Shown here one piece after another: positions 12,036-15,911 of a stretch of DNA of 15,911 bases. Positions within the stretch are counted from its first letter, which is position 1, and every line of letters starts with the position of its first letter. Under the pieces are notes generated by a model that worked only from the letters and a program-made list of their open reading frames with translations, did no database searches and was not told the origin of the DNA. The translations under genes were made by a program, and so were the position numbers. Source of the stretch: an uncultured Collinsella sp. (GTDB taxonomy: Bacteria > Actinomycetota > Coriobacteriia > Coriobacteriales > Coriobacteriaceae). The stretch lies in the NCBI GenBank assembly GCA_902465115.1, contig CABQMC010000016.1:1-15911 (forward strand), read 5' to 3'.

Positions 12036-13256
12036 TTATGCCCCAACTTGGCCACTCGCGTCCCAGAGCACGTTATCGGCGAGCGCGATGAGCACGTTCT
12101 GGCAGCGAACGATATCGGCGTGGGGCACATATTCGTTGGGCTTGTGCGCGAGCGCGAGCGACCCGGGACCGTAACTCATGCAATTGCGGTTACCTGTCTT
12201 GCCGGCAATGACGGCGGTGTCGGTGTAGCCGGTAAAGAAGCCGACGGTCGTGTCCGCGTCCGTCACGTCATCGGCGGCACGCTTGAGCGCTGCTAGAAGG
12301 GGAGAGTTCGGGTCGCGCTCGATGGCGGGGCGGTCGCCCGTCACGGTGTAGCTGCCATGGCAACCGGGGACCGCGGCTTCGGCGCCGGCGATGGCCTGCT
12401 CTACCATGCGCTTCGCGACGGCCGTATCAGTCGGCGGAGTCAGGCGCATATCGACCCAGACCTTGGCGCGGTCGGGCACGACATAGGGGCGATATCCGCC
12501 CTCGATTTGGCCAAACGTGATGGTCGAAGGCCCCAGTTCATCGTGCGCGGGCAGCGCCATAAACGCGCGACGGAGCGAACACACGACCTCGGCCATGGCG
12601 GCGACGGCATCCGCGCCCTTCCAGGGCTGGCTCGCATGCGCCGTCACGCCAGTCATTTCAATTTCGAACCACGTACGCCCCTTGTGCGCCACCTGGATCT
12701 GTCCGTCGGTGGGCTCGGTGTCCAGCACCCATTCACGCGAGCCGACCCAGCCGGCATCGATCGCGGCCTCTGAGCCGCGCATAAAGTCCTCCTCGTCGAC
12801 CGAGCAAATGAGTGAGAAGCCACGGCGGGGCAGCTCGCCTTCTGCCGCCACGCGCTCGAGCGTATGGACCAGTGCGGCAATGGCGCAGGCCAGGCCACCC
12901 TTCATATCGCAGGCGCCGCGGCCATAGAGTTTATCGTTGCGCACGATCGCTCCGAGCGGCGGAATGTCCGCGTCCCAGCCATCGCCCAGCGTAACGGTAT
13001 CCATATGGCAGATATAGACGAGCCGTGGCTCGTCGCTCAGTCCCGGCACGGTGACCATAAGGTTGCGGCGCCCGGGCAGCACCTCGAGTTCCTCAACCTG
13101 CACGGCATCGAGTACCGGATGGCTCAGCTGCGCCAACCGTTCCTCAACCAACGCTTTGATATAGCGTTCAATCTCGCCCTCATACGCACCTGGGTCGGAA
13201 CTGTCGATCCGCATGAGCCCTTGCGTAAGCCGCCAAGCAAAATCTGTATCAACCAT
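12036..13256 (-). CDS. M20-family zinc metallopeptidase (ArgE/DapE/ACY1-like)
   Basis: This is a 406-residue cytoplasmic amidohydrolase or dipeptidase with two zinc ions. Metal ligands and catalytic residues in order are HMDTV (H84, with D86), GRGACDMKGG (D117), VDEEDF (catalytic E155, ligand E156), LDTEPTD (acidic ligand near 179-181) and AHKPNEYV (H371). The lid domain includes TGVTAHASQPWKG (H207). The substrate is an N-acyl amino acid or small peptide, but it cannot be specified. ATG 13256 is preceded by GAGGTG. The open frame continues to 13403, but this would run through the serA terminator, so the longer form was rejected. It is downstream of serA but separated from it by two hairpins, and precedes the DUF1015-like gene. 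Confidence 0.9.
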   Translation of the reverse strand: MVDTDFAWRLTQGLMRIDSSDPGAYEGEIERYIKALVEERLAQLSHPVLDAVQVEELEVLPGRRNLMVTVPGLSDEPRLVYICHMDTVTLGDGWDADIPPLGAIVRNDKLYGRGACDMKGGLACAIAALVHTLERVAAEGELPRRGFSLICSVDEEDFMRGSEAAIDAGWVGSREWVLDTEPTDGQIQVAHKGRTWFEIEMTGVTAHASQPWKGADAVAAMAEVVCSLRRAFMALPAHDELGPSTITFGQIEGGYRPYVVPDRAKVWVDMRLTPPTDTAVAKRMVEQAIAGAEAAVPGCHGSYTVTGDRPAIERDPNSPLLAALKRAADDVTDADTTVGFFTGYTDTAVIAGKTGNRNCMSYGPGSLALAHKPNEYVPHADIVRCQNVLIALADNVLWDASGQVGA

Positions 13257-13334
13257 AGGCACCTCACAGATAGTTAGGTCAACATACAGATTGTATGCCA
13301 AGAAGCGGCTCGGTGCATTTAATGGAGGGCTCAC

Positions 13335-13370
13335 AAAAACGGGGACGCCTCTCGTGCGAAAGGCGTCCCC
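13335..13370 (-). terminator. Rho-independent terminator of the serC-serA operon
   Basis: GGGGACGCCT (13341-13350) pairs with AGGCGTCCCC (13361-13370). On the minus strand the stem is followed by GTTTTTGTG. It lies 63 bases beyond the serA stop codon and upstream of the M20 gene. Confidence 0.85.
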
Positions 13371-13388
13371 GCGGGCATTCAATGTCAG

Positions 13389-13421
13389 TGACGGGCAGGC
13401 CACATGGGGAACTGCCCGTCA
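13389..13421 (-). other. Second hairpin directly after serA
   Basis: TGACGGGCAG (13389-13398) pairs with CTGCCCGTCA (13412-13421) around a 13-base loop, 12 bases past the serA stop. There is no U-tract of its own, so it probably supports the terminator beyond it or protects the mRNA end. Confidence 0.6.
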
Positions 13422-13433
13422 GATCAGCCGGCG

Positions 13434-14597
13434 CTATTTGATTACGCGCACGCGATACATCGACGGAATCTGCTTGAGCGCCTCGATGGTGCTGCTGTCC
13501 AGGTGCTCGTCGGTGTCGAACATGGTGTAGGCGTTCTCGCCAGCGGACTCGTTGGTCATACGCTGCACGTTGGCGTTGTCCTTGGCGAGAATGGCCGTGA
13601 TCTGGCCGATCATGTTGGGCACGTTGGCGTGCAGGCAGGCGATGCGGCTTGCGGCGCGCGCCTTGCCCATGCTGCAGGCGGGGTAGTTGACGCTATGCGC
13701 GATGTTGCCGTTCTCCAGGTAATCCTTGAGCTCGCTGATGGCCATATCGGCGCAGTTGGCCTCGGCCTCGCCAGTGCCGGCGCCCGAGTGCGTGGTGATA
13801 AACGTGTTGGGCATCTTGACGGTCTTGGGCGTGGCAAAGTCGCAGCTAAACCAGCTCAGCTTGCCCTTGCGCAGGGCAGCGTCGACGGCATCCTCGTCAA
13901 TGATGGTTTCGCGTGCGTAGTTGATGAGCACGGCGTCGGGTGCCAGCAGGTTAATCTGCTCGGTGCTGATCATGCCGATGGTGTCGGCCTTGCTGGGCAC
14001 GTGTACGGTGAGGTAGTCGCAGCCGCGGCAGAGATCCTCGAGCGTGCCCACACGCTGCACCTCGCGGCTCAGCACCCACGCGTGCTCGACGGAAATGAAC
14101 GGGTCGTAGCCGTAGACGTCCATGCCCAGGTCGACGCAGGCGTTGGCGACCTTGGAACCTACGTTGCCCAGGCCGATGACGCCGATGCGCTTGCCCTTTA
14201 GCTCGCGGCCCACAAAGGCCTTCTTGGCCTTTTCGGCATCGACCTGAATCTCGGGGTCGTCGGCGTTGTCGCGCACCCAGTTCATCGACTGCACCACGCC
14301 GCGGCTCGAGAGCACCAGCATGCCCAGAACGAGCTCCTTGACGGCGTTGCTGTTGGCGCCGGGGGAGTTAAAGACGACGACGCCCTTCTTGGCGTACTCC
14401 TCGACGGGGATGTTGTTGACGCCGGCGCCGCAGCGGGCGATGGCGCGGATGCCCTCGGGCAGCTCGTAGCCGTGCAGGTCGGTGGAGCGCATCAGGATAG
14501 CGTCGGCCTCCTCGGCGGTGCCCACAAACTCGTAGCCCTCGCCAAACTCGACTTTGCCGTCCTTGGTGATGTCGTCGATGGTCTTAATCTTACGCAT
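13434..14597 (-). CDS. serA: D-3-phosphoglycerate dehydrogenase, short ACT type
   Basis: This 387-residue NAD-dependent enzyme oxidises 3-phosphoglycerate to 3-phosphohydroxypyruvate, the first step of serine synthesis. The substrate domain includes RCGAGVNNIPVEEYAKKGV (55-73) and NSPGANSNAVKEL (77-89). The NAD fold has GLGNVG (142-147) and D165. Catalytic R229 (NYARE) and H270 (TTHSGAGT) are present. The usual catalytic Glu (DVFxxEP in E. coli) is replaced by CDFATPK (252-258). Other 387-residue enzymes of gut anaerobes have a similar DFP version, so this is probably a clade trait. The C-terminus from about 315 is an ACT domain (ACLHANVPNMIGQITAIL), a likely site of serine feedback. AAGGAG precedes ATG 14597. 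The gene lies 70 bases after serC in the same operon. Confidence 0.95.
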   Translation of the reverse strand: MRKIKTIDDITKDGKVEFGEGYEFVGTAEEADAILMRSTDLHGYELPEGIRAIARCGAGVNNIPVEEYAKKGVVVFNSPGANSNAVKELVLGMLVLSSRGVVQSMNWVRDNADDPEIQVDAEKAKKAFVGRELKGKRIGVIGLGNVGSKVANACVDLGMDVYGYDPFISVEHAWVLSREVQRVGTLEDLCRGCDYLTVHVPSKADTIGMISTEQINLLAPDAVLINYARETIIDEDAVDAALRKGKLSWFSCDFATPKTVKMPNTFITTHSGAGTGEAEANCADMAISELKDYLENGNIAHSVNYPACSMGKARAASRIACLHANVPNMIGQITAILAKDNANVQRMTNESAGENAYTMFDTDEHLDSSTIEALKQIPSMYRVRVIK

Positions 14598-14651
14598 GGA
14601 AAAACTCCTTAGCAGGTTTGTCTAAAACAAGTGGTTTGAAGTGGCTGGTCG

Positions 14652-14668
14652 GCCCGCGCGTTGCGGGC
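14652..14668 (-). other. Small hairpin at the serC stop codon
   Basis: GCCCGC (14652-14657) pairs with GCGGGC (14663-14668) around GCGTT. It touches the last base of the serC stop codon. With no U-tract, read-through into serA is expected. Confidence 0.35.
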
Positions 14669-15792
14669 TAGTTAGATCGCGGACTCAAACTATGCTGCGC
14701 TTCGAAGTCCTTCATGTACGAGGCCAGTGCCTGCGTGTCTTCCATGGTCACGGCGTTGTAGACGCTGGCGCGCATGCCGCCCACCAGGCGATGGCCCTTG
14801 ACGTTTTGAATCTGATGCTCGGCCGCGCCTGCGACAAAGGCGGCGTCGAGGTCGGCATCACCGGTACGGAACGTGACGTTGGCGATGGAGCGGCTGTCCT
14901 CCTGCGTGGTGCCGTGGAACAGCTCGCTGTTCTCGAGCAGGTTGTAGAGCAGGTTGGCCTTGGCCCAGTTTCGCTCGGCCATGGCGGCAAGTCCGCCGGT
15001 CTCCTCGACCCACCGGAACACCTTGCCGCACACGTAGATGCCAAAGGTGTTGGGCGTGTTGAGCATGGAGCCCTTGGCGGCCTGGGTTTTAAGGTCCAGG
15101 TACTGCGGCGTCTGCGCAAAGGCGGGGCCATCTGCGATGAGATCGTCGCGCACGATGACCACGGTCACGCCCGCGGCACCGGCGTTTTTCTGCGCGCCGG
15201 CGTAAATGAGCCCGTAGCGCTCAACGTTGAGCGGCTGCGACAGAAAGCAGCTCGAGACATCGGCGACCAGCGGCACATCGCCGCAAGCGGGCAGCTCGTG
15301 GTACATGGTGCCAAAGATGGTGTTGTTCTGGCAGATGTAGACGTAGTCGAGCCCGTCGCCCGCGGCCTCGTCGGCAATGCGCGCGTTGATGTCGGCCATG
15401 TCGGGGATGCGGTCGAAGTTGGTGTCCTCGGAGCTCGCGAGCAGCACGGCCTCGCCGTACTTGGCGGCTTCTTTGTATGCCTTGTTGGCAAAGTTGCCGG
15501 TCACGATGTAGCCGGCGCGGCCGCGGCGCATGAGGTTCATGGGGATGCCCGCAAACTGCAGCGTGGCGCCGCCCTGCAAAAACAGGACGCGGTAGTTGTC
15601 AGGGATGCTCAGCAGGCGGCGTAGGGTTGCCTCGGCGTCGTCGATGATCTGCTGGTACATGCTAGATCGATGGCTCATCTCGAGCACGGACATGCCGCAA
15701 CCGCGGTAGTCCATCATCTCGTCGGCGATCTCGGCGAGCACGCTTGTAGGCAGCGCGGCCGGGCCAGCTGAGAAGTTGTGCACACGTGCCAT
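14668..15792 (-). CDS. serC: Phosphoserine aminotransferase
   Basis: This 374-residue PLP enzyme converts 3-phosphohydroxypyruvate and glutamate to phosphoserine and 2-oxoglutarate, the second step of serine synthesis. It opens with the family hallmark HNFSAGPAALP (5-15). MSVLEMSHRS (34-43) and FLQGGATLQF (71-80) form the substrate and phosphate pocket. VADVSSCFLS (176-185) includes the Asp that pairs with PLP. YAGAQKNAGAAG (197-208) holds the Schiff-base K202. The RLVGGMRASVYNA segment closes the active site near the C-terminus. Length is close to the usual 360. GAGGGGG lies upstream of ATG 15792. It is the first gene of the serC-serA operon. Confidence 0.96.
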   Translation of the reverse strand: MARVHNFSAGPAALPTSVLAEIADEMMDYRGCGMSVLEMSHRSSMYQQIIDDAEATLRRLLSIPDNYRVLFLQGGATLQFAGIPMNLMRRGRAGYIVTGNFANKAYKEAAKYGEAVLLASSEDTNFDRIPDMADINARIADEAAGDGLDYVYICQNNTIFGTMYHELPACGDVPLVADVSSCFLSQPLNVERYGLIYAGAQKNAGAAGVTVVIVRDDLIADGPAFAQTPQYLDLKTQAAKGSMLNTPNTFGIYVCGKVFRWVEETGGLAAMAERNWAKANLLYNLLENSELFHGTTQEDSRSIANVTFRTGDADLDAAFVAGAAEHQIQNVKGHRLVGGMRASVYNAVTMEDTQALASYMKDFEAQHSLSPRSN

Positions 15793-15831
15793 CTTCTAGT
15801 TCCCCCTCGTAGTCGTTTGAACGTTCGGGAT

Positions 15832-15840
15832 ACTTTAGCA
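15832..15840 (-). promoter_or_regulatory. Possible extended -10 promoter of the serC-serA operon
   Basis: On the minus strand TGC-TAAAGT (15840-15832) fits an extended -10 element, 40 bases before the serC ATG. No good -35 lies 17 bases upstream. TATGAT at 15891-15896 on the plus strand hints at a divergent promoter for a gene beyond the window. Confidence 0.4.
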
Positions 15841-15911
15841 CAGTGGAGCGCCGGGCGCGACCGCATTACGGTAAAACTCGAGTGCGCCGCTATGATTTAC
15901 AGGATTGTTAC

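Noticed and set aside
13257..13403. 49-codon upstream extension of the M20 peptidase
   Set aside because: It crosses the serA terminator hairpin, and ATG 13256 has GAGGTG upstream and starts the family-like sequence.
13404..14201. A 265-codon plus-strand frame opposite serA
   Set aside because: It is antisense to an intact serA and starts inside the terminator region. Val/Gly/His-rich shadow.
14641..15624. A 327-codon open frame on the plus strand opposite serC
   Set aside because: serC is intact on the minus strand with all family motifs. The plus-strand frame is composition-biased and has no ribosome-binding site or family features.

Overview
The window reads as chromosome of a high-GC Gram-positive gut anaerobe of the Coriobacteriia, most like Collinsella. 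This is inferred from GC content (about 68% in a sampled line of the ATPase gene), the 387-residue serA type, an ELC-motif nuclease-like orphan and a DUF1015 protein near serA/serC. No rRNA, tRNA, CRISPR array, insertion sequence or phage gene was found. The genes are mostly housekeeping or accessory metabolic genes in short operons, often separated by long bidirectional hairpin terminators.

Positions 1-3630 concern metals. A short DtxR/MntR-type regulator (181-570, +) carries a mixed metal-ligand set (D9, E12, H77, C99, E102, H103). It converges on a zinc/cadmium-type efflux cluster on the minus strand: an SmtB/CzrA-like ArsR repressor, a free-standing 72-residue heavy-metal-binding domain protein, and a PIB-2 type P-type ATPase that lacks its own metal-binding domain. 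Three near-identical ArsR-type operator sequences sit at the repressor and ATPase promoters. One lies inside the 16-base spacer of a perfect TTGACA/TATAAT promoter.

Positions 3630-5514 form a lower-GC island. It holds one orphan protein with an AbiEi-like layout and a probable PD-(D/E)XK/DUF559-like nuclease domain. Just downstream is a 248-base stretch bounded by imperfect inverted repeats of about 41 bases. Positions 5515-7738 hold a DEDDh exonuclease and, divergently, a putative manganese/heavy-metal exporter with a histidine-rich loop. The exporter's promoter region shares a 14/15-base motif with the promoter region of the first gene's regulator.

Positions 7905-8990 (minus strand) hold a DUF308/HdeD-like membrane protein and a YaiI/YqxD protein whose ATG directly follows the upstream stop codon. 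Positions 9226-11177 (plus strand) hold a nitroreductase behind a good DtxR/IdeR-like box, then two tandem histidine-phosphatase (phosphoglycerate-mutase-like) genes. Positions 11307-15792 (minus strand) hold serC, serA, an M20 metallopeptidase and a shortened DUF1015 protein that has lost its DGHHR motif. SerC and SerA make phosphoserine from 3-phosphoglycerate. No classical serB is in view, so one of the nearby histidine phosphatases could supply the last step, but this is only inference.

The strongest candidates for something not yet described are the possible metal regulon linking three loci, the inverted-repeat element beside the orphan nuclease, the 127-base near-complete hairpin at 711-837, and the degenerate DUF1015 protein.
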